Source: Diphasiastrum complanatum
Taxonomy: Eukaryota; Streptophyta; Lycopodiopsida; Lycopodiales; Lycopodiaceae
Reading direction: 5' to 3'
Length of the DNA: 64,000 bases
Assembly: GCA_029204225.1 (NCBI GenBank)
Contig: CM055109.1
Span: 21,474,405-21,538,404 of the forward strand
Position numbers and translations under genes: made by a program. Shown piece after piece: positions 26,807-38,873 of the stretch. The notes beneath the pieces were generated by a model. That model worked only from the letters and a program-made list of their open reading frames with translations, made no database searches and was not told the origin of the DNA. Position 1 is the stretch's first letter; each line of letters starts with the position of its first letter.

Positions 26807-27389
26807 CGACCACCTCTTTTTTATGGCATGTTTTATGTAAGGTGAAGCCGGTTAAGTCCCTTTTTTCAACGTGTGAAAACACCCTTAAGAGCCACGTCCC
26901 ATGCCTAGGAAACTAAGATTCCATCTATTTATATCTCTAGAATGTCATTCCCCGTGAAAGAGCCAAAGGAGGGCCCTTCTACTGACCCTCTTGCATGCCC
27001 TCAGCTTTGTTGAATAACAGCTTCATAGAGCTCTTCTACCCACCCTCTAAATGCCTTCCGCTCCAGCAAAACGAAGCAGGTCCACGCATATGTTTTCGAA
27101 ACCAACAAGACCTCCTCTACAAGGAGACGTGCACATCCCACCCAACTTTTTGGCACATGAACATTACAAAACGAAGCAGGACCACGCATGTGTTTTCGAA
27201 ACCAACAAGACCTCTAAAAGGAGGCATGCACATCCCACCCAACTTTGGCCAGCTTTGGCACATGAACATTACAAAACAAAGCTTTTACAAAAGCACACAA
27301 AACATGTATAGACACAGAGTTGTTTGTGGTTAGGTTTTTGGGGGGTGGTCGTTTTTTTTGGACGGACTTTTTTAAGGCTTAGTGCCAAA

Positions 27390-27410
27390 CCCCCCCCCCC
27401 CCCCCCCCCC
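27390..27410. repeat. Poly-C run of 21
   Basis: Twenty-one consecutive C residues upstream of the kinase gene; prone to sequencing error and potentially G-quadruplex/i-motif forming. Confidence 0.9.
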
Positions 27411-27495
27411 GCTTTCCCAATTCCTTCCTCTCATCAATCGATCCATTTTTTTTCCCTTTCTCGTCGTTGGTCGTCGCCGTCTTATGAAGCTCTTC

Positions 27496-27945
27496 TCTCT
27501 TGTCTCTCTCTCTTTCTCTCTCTCTCTCTCCCCTTCCTCCCAAAGATCTCTTTCCCATTTTGTTTTCTTACATTTTACTGCGTTTCTGCTACCTTCGCGA
27601 TCGTCTGTACGTGTGCCGGGCTTTCCTTTGGCTGAGCGGATTCATCATCCAGCACTTCGGTTTGAGGCGCATCCGTACATGTTCTGCTTGGAGCGGATCG
27701 ATCATCTTGCACTTCCGATTTAGACGCATCCCTACATCTTCCCTTTTGGTGTCGCCTGATTCTTCATCAAGCAAGCTTGCGCTTCGAGTTTTTAGGCCCA
27801 TATCTGGACATGTTTTCCTTGTTGGAGCTTTATCATTGAGCACTTCGGTTTTAGTCGCATCTGTTCGTCTTTTATTTTGAGCGGATTCATGATCGGGCTC
27901 TTCAGTTTTAGGCGCGGGTTCTTTGTCAAGCAAAGTGCTTAGTTT
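27496..27945 (+). promoter_or_regulatory. Presumptive promoter/5' UTR of the LAMMER kinase with minisatellite
   Basis: A CT-rich patch (27496-27540, TCTCTCTCTTTCTCTC) like plant pyrimidine patches near transcription starts is followed by about five degenerate units of 56-75 bp. They start near 27634, 27691, 27748, 27823 and 27879, and each is built on GAGCGGATTCATCATC, GCACTTCGG, TTTTAGGCGCATC and ACATGTT. They lie 280-590 bp before the kinase ATG. Open frames through them differ between units, so they are probably not coding; they could be transcribed as leader. Confidence 0.55.
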
Positions 27946-28223
27946 TGGGCAGATGACTTGTATGTTGAATCCCCAGATCAAGTTTTTTGAGATGCCGATT
28001 GAACAGGGAAAAAACATTGTCATACTGCTTTGGATCTAAGCGGATGCGTTGCCTCAAAGATTTGATGCATCGGGCAAAAAAGTGTCAACTACGCGCGGAT
28101 CTGCAATTACTCTAGTTAAATCTGTTCCTTTTTAGCGGATCGTAATCTTTGTAAGGGTTTTGTAAAAAATCCTGACGTTTATCACAGGCCTTGGGTTGGG
28201 CTTCTTGTTAGGTTTGAATTTAG

Positions 28224-31200
28224 ATGTTTCGGTCAGACATGCAGCGGGGCGTGGCTGCTGGGATTGAATATGACTACAGGCCAGGAAAGAGGGCAAGGCT
28301 TGCGTGGGATGATTCCGAAGCTGAAAACGCAGGAAAACGTACGGAAGTTGGATGTACCACTGGCAACATCAATCCTTACGGCGTCTTCAGACCGTGGCGG
28401 CAACGAACGGGATGGATAGTCATAAACAAGCCAGAACGAGGCGTGGATGTGGCTAGCCCTTTGGTCACGAAGGACTATTTTGATCAGGTAATATCTAGTC
28501 CAATCTTTGTATTTTCTCTAACCCTGCCGTCTCCAAGGATGCTTTATGAACAGCAAACAGAAGAGATTGAAAATAAGAATACTGGTGTATTAGGTTTGAG
28601 TATGAAGTTGCCAATTTCTCAAGCGTGACTCGCTTGTGGTTATATTATATAAGAGAGAAAGAAGGGGTGTGTTTGACGGGTAAGGATGAACGAGCGGGTT
28701 GTGTGTGTAGGCCATGCCAGCATGTTACGCTGGACAGAGCGAGCAGTCAGGATGTTTAAGTGTAGCAGCCGCCAAAATGGCGGTACAGCCAGGGTCTACT
28801 ATTTCTTCTGTTCCTTTCTTCGATGGAGTTCTTCCTCGGGCTATTGCATCATCGCCTCCGTGGCGTGAAGATGATAAAGATGGACATTACATGTTTGAGC
28901 TTGGAGAGAATATCACATACCGATGTAATTATACCTGCTAATCCTGTTGGTCACGGTGTCCTGCAGATCTAGTATAACTTGCATTTTGTACCGTTTTTGT
29001 TTTTTTACGCCTCTGCGCATCTCTTTTTGGAATTGAAGGTCCCTAGCCCCTCTCTTTGTAGCTATTCCTTTATTGTTTCGAATTAACTAAAGTAGACGTG
29101 TCTGTTTTTCTTGTAAAGAGTAGGAACATCAATATATGATATTCTACTTTTGATAGATTTTGCTACAGAATGACTGATCTGTTGTTAGCATCTATATGTT
29201 TCAGGAGCTTTACAGACAGCCATTAACAAAAGCTTATGTGTACTATTTGACTGTTTTTGCAGATAAAGTTATCAGCAAAATGGGAGAAGGTAAGCTCTTT
29301 CATATTTTTCACAAACTCTTTACTACAATGATAAATTTGGATAAATCATTTTATTTCACTCTCTTGATCTAGAAGGGAGTTTTCACATGCTTTTTACTAC
29401 AATGATAAGTTTGGTTTAATCATTCTATTTCACTTTCTTAATCTAGACAGGAATAGTTTTTAAAGTAATTGGAACCTCTCAATTTTCTACATCAACTGCT
29501 GTGCTCTCTTTGTTAAGGTTATTACCTTTTGAACACGTGTAGTTAGTGGTCCAGTGGGCATATAGGGTTATGTTGTCTGTCTTGGATACACTGGTCATGG
29601 TGTTCATGAGGGTGCTGGGAAAATATGCATGGATCCCTGCAGGGACCTTTGGCAGGGTCTTGGAATGTTGGGATCGTGAAGCACAGGAGTTTGTGGCTAT
29701 CAAATTGATTCGGAATGTTCAGAAGTATCGTGATGCTGCTATGATTGAAATAGATGTGCTACGTGTGCTTGCCAAGAACGACAAGGGTGGCTCACGGTCC
29801 GTTTTGTCATGTTTAAGACAAAGTGGTACTTCCACTTGAGTTAGAATACATAAATTTTGATGGTTATGTGGGGTAACATTAAGCTCTGGTAATTGATATC
29901 ATTTTTCTTTTCTGCAGGCGCTGTGTGCAGCTTAAGGACTGGTTTGACTATCGCAATCATGTTTGCATGGTAAAGACTATACCTTTTCTACACGTTCTGT
30001 AGCTCTCACTGTTCTGCCTTTTTGTATAGTTTTTTCTTTTGATTTGTCTACCAGTTGCTCTTCACCTGCTTCTTTGGCAGGAAGAGTTTTAGTAAGAAAG
30101 GCCTTGACCTAGAAGTTGTGAGTTAATGTTTTCTTTTTCTGTAAAAGCTCTATCATTAGTAGGTTCATCTATTAATTATTATTATCAATATTATTGTGTA
30201 GCTGGTGCACACATTGGGTCTTTCCAACTCAATGCCATGAAAATACGGGTTAAACTCATGAATGTGCAGGTTTTTGAAAAGCTTGGCCCAAGCTTGTATG
30301 ATTTTCTTCGGAAAAATAGTTATCGTCCATATTCTGTTGATCTAGTGCGAGAATTTGGGCGGCAGCTTTTGGAATCAGTGGCATGTGCGTGAACAGTCTT
30401 GTACTTGGGCATTTTGTCTTTTGCCAATTTTGTCTGGAAATTCATGAGTTTGAAGTCAACATTTTATTGAAAACCTGATCAGGCATTTCTAATTGAGAGA
30501 ACATTTGTACTTGTAGCTTTTAATAGTTGTCCATAAAGCTTTGCAGTTGCTTAAAAATTCAAAATCAAAGTTTGGGGTTTCTTTTTTTGGTGGTTTGCAG
30601 ATATGCACGATCTTACACTTATTCACACAGACTTGAAACCAGAGAATATTCTTTTAGTGTCTTCAGATCATGTGAAAGTGCTAGATTACAAGGTATTGCT
30701 GTTTTTGCGAGGTGTAGTTACTAAGTTTCAATCCAGTAATTTGTCCTTATGTTTCAGTCCCCATCTCTGTGGCCAGATTGCTCTTGGCTTGTGCTATTGC
30801 CACTCTGAAACGTGTTTTTGACTTACTGTCAGAAAACATCATCTGGAAAAGAATTCAAGAAAGTCCCTAAGACATGTGAAATAAAGCTCATTGATTTCGG
30901 AAGTGCCACTTTTGATAGCCGTTATCACTGCTCTATCGTTTCTACAAGACATTACCGGGCCCCTGAGGTGATATTGGGTGAGTTTGGATGAACATCAGAA
31001 TGATGGTTCAGACTGGGTAAAGACCTTTCAGCCATTTTAGATGTTTATCATGTGAATGATGTTTTTCTTATCCCTTGGTTTTGCAGGGCTTGGATGGTCT
31101 TATTCTTGTGATTTGTGGAGCGTGGGCTGTATACTTGTAGAACTGTGTTCGGTAATACTTCTCGTTTATATTGTTTCTTTTGTACATTCCCTGTTGTTTC

Positions 31201-31891
31201 GTTATTTTGAGCTGAATACTGCAGCATGGTTTGCTATGTTGCCTAAACTTATATGCTGAAGATTACCCAATCAAAATGTGCCTCCAGGGAGATACTCTTT
31301 TTCAAACCCATGAAAATTTGGAACATCTTGCAATGATGGAAAGGGTTTTGGGTCCATTTCCTCAACACATGATTAAGAGGGCAGAGTGAGTATATTCATT
31401 ATGTAGATGTGTTTCGGTTTCCAGCATCTCAGCATTGTCTGACAGATGCTTACACTCTGAAACCGTGGTTAGCAGGCGTAGAGCTGAGAAGTACTTTAAA
31501 CATGGGCGTGAACTCAATTGGCCAGAGGGTGCCATTTCTCGTGAAAGTTTGCGGGCGGTTAGGAAGTTACCAAGACTAAGGGTATGATTTTTGGCACATA
31601 ACCTTGAGGCTTGTTTTGCCGTAGTTAAAGGTTGAAATTTTAGTGGTGCTCTCTATGTGGCTATGTTAACATTTGTGTGTCCTCTTTCTCTTATCTTTAT
31701 ATCTTGCATAAGACGAGGCATTTACTTTACAACTCCTATTTTCTGTGCAGAATATAATTATGCAACATGTTGATCATTCTGCTGGAGCTCTCATTGATTT
31801 GCTTCAAGGGCTACTTAGGTACGAGCCTTGTGAGCGGTTCTCAGCAAAAGAAGCTTTAGCACATCCTTTTTTCAGCGAATGTTATCATTAA
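28224..31891 (+). CDS. LAMMER (AFC/CLK-type) dual-specificity protein kinase
   Basis: Twelve coding exons: 28224-28487, 28711-28924, 29263-29289, 29643-29796, 29918-29969, 30270-30384, 30601-30692, 30833-30977, 31087-31151, 31288-31385, 31476-31581, 31751-31891. All junctions are GT-AG and total 1473 nt, 490 residues plus TAA. Residues 1-159 are a divergent N-terminus with [13 protein letters not shown] (as in plant AFC kinases) and [17 protein letters not shown]. The catalytic domain has GEGTFGRV (167-174), VAIK Lys189, HTDLKPEN (284-291), DFG (327-329), STRHYRAPE (343-351) and the diagnostic [12 protein letters not shown] (388-399). All catalytic residues are present. These nuclear kinases phosphorylate SR splicing factors. 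Exon 3 is only 27 nt. The upstream ATG was chosen because it opens the exon that carries KRARL; a second in-frame Met (residue 6) is possible. Confidence 0.95.
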
Positions 31892-34464
31892 AACCCATGC
31901 TAAATTTATCCTTACACCACAACCTGGACACCACTTTTGTACAAATTATTCTAATGATCCATTCGTTTTCACCTCAAGGGTGACATCATGTATCAATAGT
32001 AAATTTTTGCCAAAGGCAATTGCCAGAGCAACAGCTCAGTTGCTGAGGATGATAATTAATCCTACGATAGTCTTGTATATTTTGAGAAATCAATACTTAA
32101 CATGACCTTTTTGCCAGGTTCATATGAGGTAAGTGCTAACAGTTTCTGATGTGCTGCAATTCTTCATTTTTTTCAACATTGTGTTCATTCATGTAAGATT
32201 TTGGAGTTAGTGTCAGAAGCATGATGATCAGCAATACCACTTCATTGTTAAAACACTGCTCATAAAATTGCAGGTAGAGGTCTGCTAAACACAACAAGAG
32301 CAGGAATTACCTTAACCTGTATAAGAAATAGCAGTGTATGCTAGAGAGCATATCTATCAGTAAAAGTTATTTTCTTGAAATGGTTATAAGGGGTTGATAC
32401 CGAAAGTTGCTTTCATTTCGTCAATAAGTTTCTAATAGTTATTGGGAACTCAATATTATATAATTAAACAAAAGAAATGGTTGAAATTGGATGTTTGAAA
32501 TTTTTGACATTGACAATTTTCCGGAGTGGAGATATGCGTATATGATTTTTGTTTGTCCAAATTGTCATTTGTTGGTGATTGCACTGCTAGAGTGGTATGT
32601 ACACATTTGAGCTCTACTTGTACTGGTATTGTATATCTAATGTGACTCTACTTGTACTGGTATTGTATATCTAATGTGATTGATCAATCACTTGACATGT
32701 GACTGGAAGATCAGTTCAGTTTCATATATTTTGTTCTTCATCTAATGAATTACAATTTTTATTAAACAGGCCAAATGTATTCTATGTGGGGTGAGAGAAT
32801 ATTTTGCAGAAGCACTAAGAATGGTTGACATGTGATGTGACTGCCAAATGTGAAAGCCACTGGCTACTTTGGTGCTATGGTTGTTATTTTGCTATTGAGA
32901 TGGTTGTATGGTATCTTTTGTTGAATCCGGTTTTCATTTACTTCAAATATTCATTAGATAGTGCATAAATTTCATCAAAGACCGTCGTGGTTGCTCATGT
33001 TTGCTGTCTCAATGGATTTGGATAAGTTGTGGGTAAAAGATGCATTTTATTGCTCTTAGTGTGTCCTTAAGTTAATACCCTATTCTTTGGATAGTTGTAT
33101 GGAATTGTTATTGCTTGTCAGAATATCATGTGCCAAACCTCTCAAATCAAGCATTTCTAAACCAAAAGAGCCTATTCAAGTAGCCTACGCAGAGGAGCTG
33201 ACAGTCTAATTTTTTAAAGAGATTTTCAATTTTTTAACATAATCTTGAGGTATATTTGCCCAGTGCAATAGAAATTTCAAGTACATTGCCTAAATCATTG
33301 ATAATTGGCCATACATTCACTTACAAGATCCAAAGAAATCTTCCTCTTAAGAGAACAATTATGCAAATGTCAAGAAAATAATGATGCCGATATTTTCAGA
33401 TCACACAGGTTTCATGTACACATGTTGCTCTAGTCCATGCCTGTTGTGAGTGGTACAAATTTGTGCTCAAGTTGAGTCTTTATGCAAGTCATGTGCAAGC
33501 ATACCTTATAGAGAGTTGGCTAGAATGGTACGTTGCACAATTGCCATAGATGCCACCTTCCTCGACCATACCTCTTATAGTTCTAATGAGTTTTTTAATC
33601 TTTGTTTTTATTTTCATTGGTCTAGAGAATACCTACTAGGGTATGATCATGGAAGTAAGATCATCGTCCAACTAATGATTGATGGTTGGGATTGCTCCTG
33701 TCCAATTTACTTTTACTATATTGCCCAAATTTGATTCCTAAAGATATAAATCTGATGGACAGAAATGTCACCAACAATACCATTGGATACGTATCAAAAT
33801 CACGTTGAAAAAATAAAGGGAAAAAAAATAACATTGCATTGCCACAAATCATACTTCAAATTAAAGAGCTAAGCTCATTTCATTTTCCAGCATTACACAA
33901 CACATGAGAATACAAATAAGATGGAATAGCTCTCAATCATTCCTGGCCAAATACAAAAATATTACCAAAAGAATTCAAAGACTTATGGATTGCTTTTGAA
34001 TGATGGACTGTAAAGTTTATTGAACTTAAGAATCTTGTAAATGGCACTAATCAATAGTTAGCCATTTAATAGCTTATTAAGGTTTAAAGTGGGGTTCACC
34101 TTCATTTATTTAGGTAATGAAACCATTTGGGCTTTTATGAAGCTTTACAGGGCCTTATTTAAAATATGCAAATCATAATATATGATATGCATTTGTTTGT
34201 TTTGGAAAGAAAAGGTGCCCTTCATATGGAATGACCTCTTTAGATTAATATCAGATCCACTAATTAATGAATTATTTTTTATGAGATGTTGCAATTCCTT
34301 ATTTCTTTTCTTTGCTTTGACTCAATTTAAGATATATACTATTGCTAAAAAAGATATAGCAATATTTTGCTACAAGAAGAAGACGTGATGCATCTATGAC
34401 GTGTTTGAAAAAAAGTAAATGAATGCAAATAAATTGTGGTTTTATTTTTATTGGATTTTTCAAT

Positions 34465-34468
<4 letters not shown>
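31892..34468. other. 3' UTR and intergenic DNA
   Basis: Sequence after the kinase stop codon, AT-rich, with no recognised protein. The first few hundred bases are probably the kinase 3' UTR. A 34-bp tandem pair lies at 32612-32679. Nothing else supported. Confidence 0.5.
32612..32679. repeat. 34-bp tandem repeat, two copies
   Basis: CTCTACTTGTACTGGTATTG plus fourteen further bases, repeated head to tail without mismatch that I can see. Confidence 0.9.

Positions 34469-34545
<77 letters not shown>
34469..34545. repeat. (CT)n microsatellite
   Basis: About 77 bp of uninterrupted CT repeat. Confidence 0.97.
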
Positions 34546-34547
<2 letters not shown>

Positions 34548-35835
34548 GGATGCTCCTCCGTTTATTTCTACCCTTCTTTGCTATCGAACAAATGGACAAT
34601 TGACGCAAAACACAAGGTCCAATTAACTTTCTAAACTTGCATAATTTTTTTTTCTTTTGCTTAACTAAAGGGATTTCCCACTTCAAATTTCAAAAAACAT
34701 TACAAGACTTTTTAAATTTTAAAATCCGATTTGGAGGGAAATTTATTTTCTCTCTCACTTGTACCTTCCGGGAAACCACACTGCATGACATTTCGACGAT
34801 TATTCCACACTACACCGTGAAGAGTTCGCTTCTCTCTCTACTACTGCAAATGTGCCCTACCAGTTCATCACTTGGCAAAAGATTCCATAAGGTAAGTGCT
34901 TCTTCAATCAACATTCTACTACAGTAGCTCGCTCTCTGCTTGTAGCATTCGGTATGATGTTTTCGTAAGATTATTCTCACATATGGCTAAGTATACTCAT
35001 CAAAGGATGTTTTGTATCAACTTTTTATGATGAAATGGTAACCTGTCCAACGATGGACAGATTGTGTAGTTTTCATTTAGTGGATATTTCTGTAGTGTGC
35101 CGCGATGGTGGCATATCACTTCCTTACATTCCTCTGTGAGAATGCTTTAGTGACAACGATGAATCAACTATTTGCATTCTCATCTGAATGCTTTACTTTA
35201 CTTCTTGTATGGGTAGTGACAAAGATATGCTGCCTACCGAGATTTCACAAAGCAAGCAGTTTAGCATACTCCGTACACTTTATCTAAACGTTTTTACATA
35301 ACTCTTAAACATAGCTATGGACTGCAAAGACTTTCTTCTTGTCATTATGATATAAAGAGTAAACCTTTACAAAAAAACAACAATGGCAGTCTCCCAAGAA
35401 GCCTCATCTACAAACATTCAGGTATGACTTTTCGTTATCGATTTTTATACGAATTCCACAAAGCACGAACAAGAAAGGGATGAGCATTTCTTTATACTAC
35501 TTTTCTTCAACACTATTCTAATTTTTTTTTTCCAAAAAAACGACTAAAGTAAAAGATACTACATCCATAAAGTTGATCGACTAATTGATTCTTTAAGAAA
35601 CCCCTGTCAAAAACCTTATAGTGGGAACTCCAGTAAAACGGTCTTAGACATCATGGATATGCGTAAGATACGTAGTTTCTACGAAAGGGTTAGAATGGCA
35701 CGGATTTGCCCTAATACCTTGTAGAAACTTTGGAAATCTCTCACTTATGATTAATTATGTCTATCCAAAGTAATGTCCTTATATTATTAGAAATCAATGA
35801 TAAACTTCATTGTTACTGTTTACGATATACATTAA
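34546..35835. other. Intergenic, no gene recognised
   Basis: AT-rich sequence between a CT microsatellite and the 5' LTR of copia D. Short open frames are present, none resembling a known protein. Confidence 0.5.
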
Positions 35836-36046
35836 TGTTGACAACTATTACCAACTGTCATTAGCTGTAGGCTAGTCTATTAGTCTACTCGTAGGTTTTC
35901 TCTCTCTGTTAGGGTTCAAGATTTATTTGTACATTTGACATTCAGTATGATGTAGTGTGATAGAGTGATTGTGTGTGTTCTTATAACGCATTCTTGTGGT
36001 GAATGCTTATGGTGAATGCTTGATGTTGCATATCTGATTATTGACA
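35836..36046 (+). repeat. 5' LTR of copia D
   Basis: Begins TGTTGACAAC and ends ATTGACA directly before the PBS; about 211 bp, a short LTR. The left boundary is inferred from the TGTTG motif. No 3' LTR was found, as the element is truncated. Confidence 0.6.
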
Positions 36047-36058
36047 TGGTATCAGAGC
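36047..36058 (+). other. Primer binding site of copia D
   Basis: TGGTATCAGAGC, tRNA-iMet type, immediately after the LTR end. Confidence 0.85.
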
Positions 36059-36199
36059 TGCGATAGTCCTGCGTGCCTGATAAGTGGATACAGCTTGTCA
36101 CAGGCTCCACAATGAAGTGAGAAAGTCCTTCACGGGAGGTAAAAGCTTGGAGAGACGGAAGAAATCCTTCTTTGGTGTATTTTGCAGGTTTAGAACTCA

Positions 36200-36965
36200 G
36201 AATCATCAGTGGAGAACAAAGACACAGTCTCGGAGGCATCAGAAAGGCCAGGACAACATCAGACAGATTGAAAATCTGATGAGTGTGGAGATTTTTACAA
36301 TACTTCCTAGTTGTTGTGAAAAGCATAGTCCCGGAGACATCAGAAAGGCCAGGGCAGCATCAAACAGATTGAAAATCTGTTGAGTGGGGGAGATTTTTAC
36401 AATACTTCCTAGTTGTTGTGGAGAGTGCTATTTGTGTTAGAGGTTTGCCTAGAAATCTCTCATTTGTCTATTTGGAGTACCGCAAATCACACTAGACAAT
36501 GTCCAGTACTGCCATTCAGAGTTAGGAGGCTTCATACTTTTCACATTATTGATCTATGTCTTTTGAACGACGCAAACCACACTAGACAATGTCTAGTACT
36601 GCCATTCAGAGTTAGGAGGCTTCATACTTTTCACATTACTGATCTCTGTCTTGTGAACGATCACACATTTCGAAATCTTTGCAAAGAGGAGGCGGCGTAG
36701 CCGCCGCGCCGAAGTGGAAAATCTAGAATATTCCCTCTGAAAGTTCTTATATTCTCTCTACTTCTCATCTTTTCTGTACCAATATCGGATCGACGCGCCA
36801 GAGGTAAGAAAAATCCTGAATAGTCGTACATATATAACATATCCGTACCAATATCAGATCCACGCGCCAAAGGTAAATAAAATACTGAGTAGTCGCACAT
36901 CCGTGCGTCATACCAATATCGCATACCAATACCAATATCAGATCCACGCGCGCGAGCTAAAGAGA
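36200..36965 (+). repeat. Three tandem-repeat blocks in the copia D leader
   Basis: Between PBS and gag lie three unrelated tandem arrays. Block 1 (about 36210-36410) has two units of about 101 bp with GGAGRCATCAGAAAGGCCAG. Block 2 (36481-36660) has two 90-bp units with ACTAGACAATGTCYAGTACT, itself palindromic. Block 3 (about 36776-36965) has three units starting TACCAATATCRGATCSACGC. A GC hairpin (GGCGGCGTAGCCGCC, about 36690-36706) sits between blocks 2 and 3. Confidence 0.8.
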
Positions 36966-37111
36966 ATTTTGAGCAGTCGTGCAGCCCCGCGTCGTACCGA
37001 TATCAGGTGTACAACCAAATATATACAATTTGGTGGTGTGATAAAATTTGGAGACATGTTGTGTGCTTAAACTGAGCCATTTTTTTGTGATCCGGACTCA
37101 TTTATCTAGTA

Positions 37112-37850
37112 ATGGCAATTCTAAGCGAGAGTGACCTCAATGAGTCAAGCAAATTAGAAGGTGCCGTCAACTATGCAGTTTGGAAATTCAAATTGAAGAA
37201 CATTTTGATGGAAAAGGAGCTATGGGAGATCATGATATGTGAAGAGACAAGGCCAGTGATTGAAGAAGATCAGTGGACATTTGACAAGAGAAAACAGAAA
37301 GCCTAGAATGTCATCAACTTACCAGTTAGAGATGCAATTATTCCCTATATTTTGGATTCAGAAGGACCAAAAGAAGCATGGGATACATTGAAGGCATTGT
37401 TTGAAACGACAAATACATCTCGAATACTATTTCTGAAGACGAAGTTGCATACATTGCGGATGGATGATGGTGCAACTATTGCTGATCACATACTGAAGAT
37501 CAAAGAGATTCGTGACCAATTAGCAGCAGATGGAGAGTGAATACAAGATCGTGAGATCATGCAATTGACATTGAATAGTCTAAGTGAGTCACATCAGATG
37601 TTTGTGACGAGTATAGCCACAAGAGAAAATCTTCCAACCTATGAAGAACTAGGTGGATTGCTTTTGCAGGAAGAGCAATGTCAAGAGAACTTAAATCTCA
37701 TATCAGGGGCTATGATCAAGCTCTTGCAGTTAGAGGACGAGGTGGAAGATTTGGCCGTGGAAGGTATCAATTGAGAGGAGGAAACTCAAGCCGGGGATCA
37801 TTTCAACAATTTCATGAGCAAGTCAATGATAGTTCGAATCGAGGCAAGGT
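37112..37850 (+). pseudogene. Copia D Gag
   Basis: Starts ATGGCAATT at 37112 with LEGAVNYAVWKFKLKNILME, then, across stop codons at about 37304 and 37538, LDSEGPKEAWDTLKALFET, TLRMDDGATIADHILKIKEI and LNSLSESHQMFVTSIA. It ends in the arginine/glycine-rich RGRGGRFGRGRYQLRGGN stretch. The CCHC knuckle expected soon after is missing because the element has an internal deletion at about 37850. Confidence 0.85.
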
Positions 37851-37852
37851 TT

Positions 37853-38873
37853 TGATGCTTACGCTCATGTGCTTGATGAAAACGAAAGAAGCTGGATGCA
37901 AAAGTTGTTAAGTGTATTTTCCTTGGATATGATGAAAGAGCCAAAGCATACAGGATGTATGACACAAATGCACAAAAGATCGTGATTTCCAGAGATGCTA
38001 CTTTTGATGAGATGAGTCAAAATGACCAAATAAAATTGACAATTGATTCCTTTGATGATAAAGCTAAAGTACAAGTGAAGGAAGAAGTTGGTGTTGATAT
38101 GGAAGAGCCAATGGAAAAAGATAGGGTTAATAATGAGACTCCTAGGACAGTGCCTAAGTGGTACTTGTCAGTAACAACTGATGCTAATAAGGGAGATACT
38201 CCCGAATCAAGTGAGCAAGGAGAGCTTAGAAGATAAAGTAGAAATTGAAAACCTCCTGCAAGATTAGAGATGAATCTAGCCCTGATGGGCTCTGTGCTCA
38301 AGGCTAAGGAACCAAAAACTTTTGATGAAGCAAAGGAGCACAAGGAGTGGCGTGCAGCGAATGGAAACAGAAATGGAAGCCATATCGAAAAATAGGACGT
38401 GGACTTTGGTTGAGCTACCTGATGGTAAGAAGCCTATCACTTGCAAATGGATTTTTAAGATCAAATATGGAACAAATGGGCAACTCAACAAGTACAAATC
38501 ACGGTTGGTTGCGAGAGGATTTGAGCAACAAGAAGGTATTGATTTTGAGAAAACCTTCGCACCCGTAGCTAAGATGGTGACTATACTTTTTATCATTGCT
38601 ATTTTTGCTTTCTATGGTTGGAAGATCTAGCAAATGGATGTTAAATATGCTTTTCTTAATGGAGTGCTGGATGAAGAGGTGTACTTAGTACAACCTCAAG
38701 GACTTGTTGAGCCAGGGAAAGAGCATCTTGTTTGTAAGCTCAACAAATCCATTTATGGATTGAAAAAAGCTCCATCGGCATGGTACTCTTGCATTGATGA
38801 ACACTTCAAGTGGCTAAGCAAATTAAAAACAATTAGAAATTTTCATACTCTTTTATTACTAAAAACGAACTGA
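37853..38873 (+). pseudogene. Copia D integrase tail and reverse transcriptase fragment
   Basis: Gag is joined directly to the integrase C-terminus (AYAHV, then VKCIFLGYDERAKAYRMYDT and KIVISRDATFDE in shifted frames), followed by the RT start: WRAAMETEMEAISKNRTWTL, KPITCKWIFKIKYGTNG, KSRLVARGFEQQEGIDFEKT, a stop, then [18 protein letters not shown] and [15 protein letters not shown]. Protease and most of integrase are deleted. The sequence is lost before the YVDD box, so the element is dead. Confidence 0.87.

Larger units (their letters stand above)
23963..27241. repeat. 1.65-kb tandem duplication
   Basis: Copy 1 is 23963-25609 and copy 2 is 25610 to about 27241, with an offset of 1647 bp at the left end. 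Both start AAACAGATGTRTGTCC, carry the same (CT)n(CA)n microsatellite and end with GGAGGCATGCACATCCCACC. They are very similar apart from small indels; one is a 22-bp loss near 26045 in copy 2. Each copy has a shorter sub-repeat at its end (GAAGCAGGTCCACGCATGTG). No protein is recognisable. The unit lies inside or beyond the gypsy LTR that starts at 23749, so it may be an expanded LTR. Confidence 0.9.

Noticed and set aside
27324-27880. Overlapping open frames of 103-126 codons upstream of the kinase
   Set aside because: They run through a poly-C, a CT tract and a minisatellite, differ in frame between repeat units and match nothing; more likely promoter or leader.
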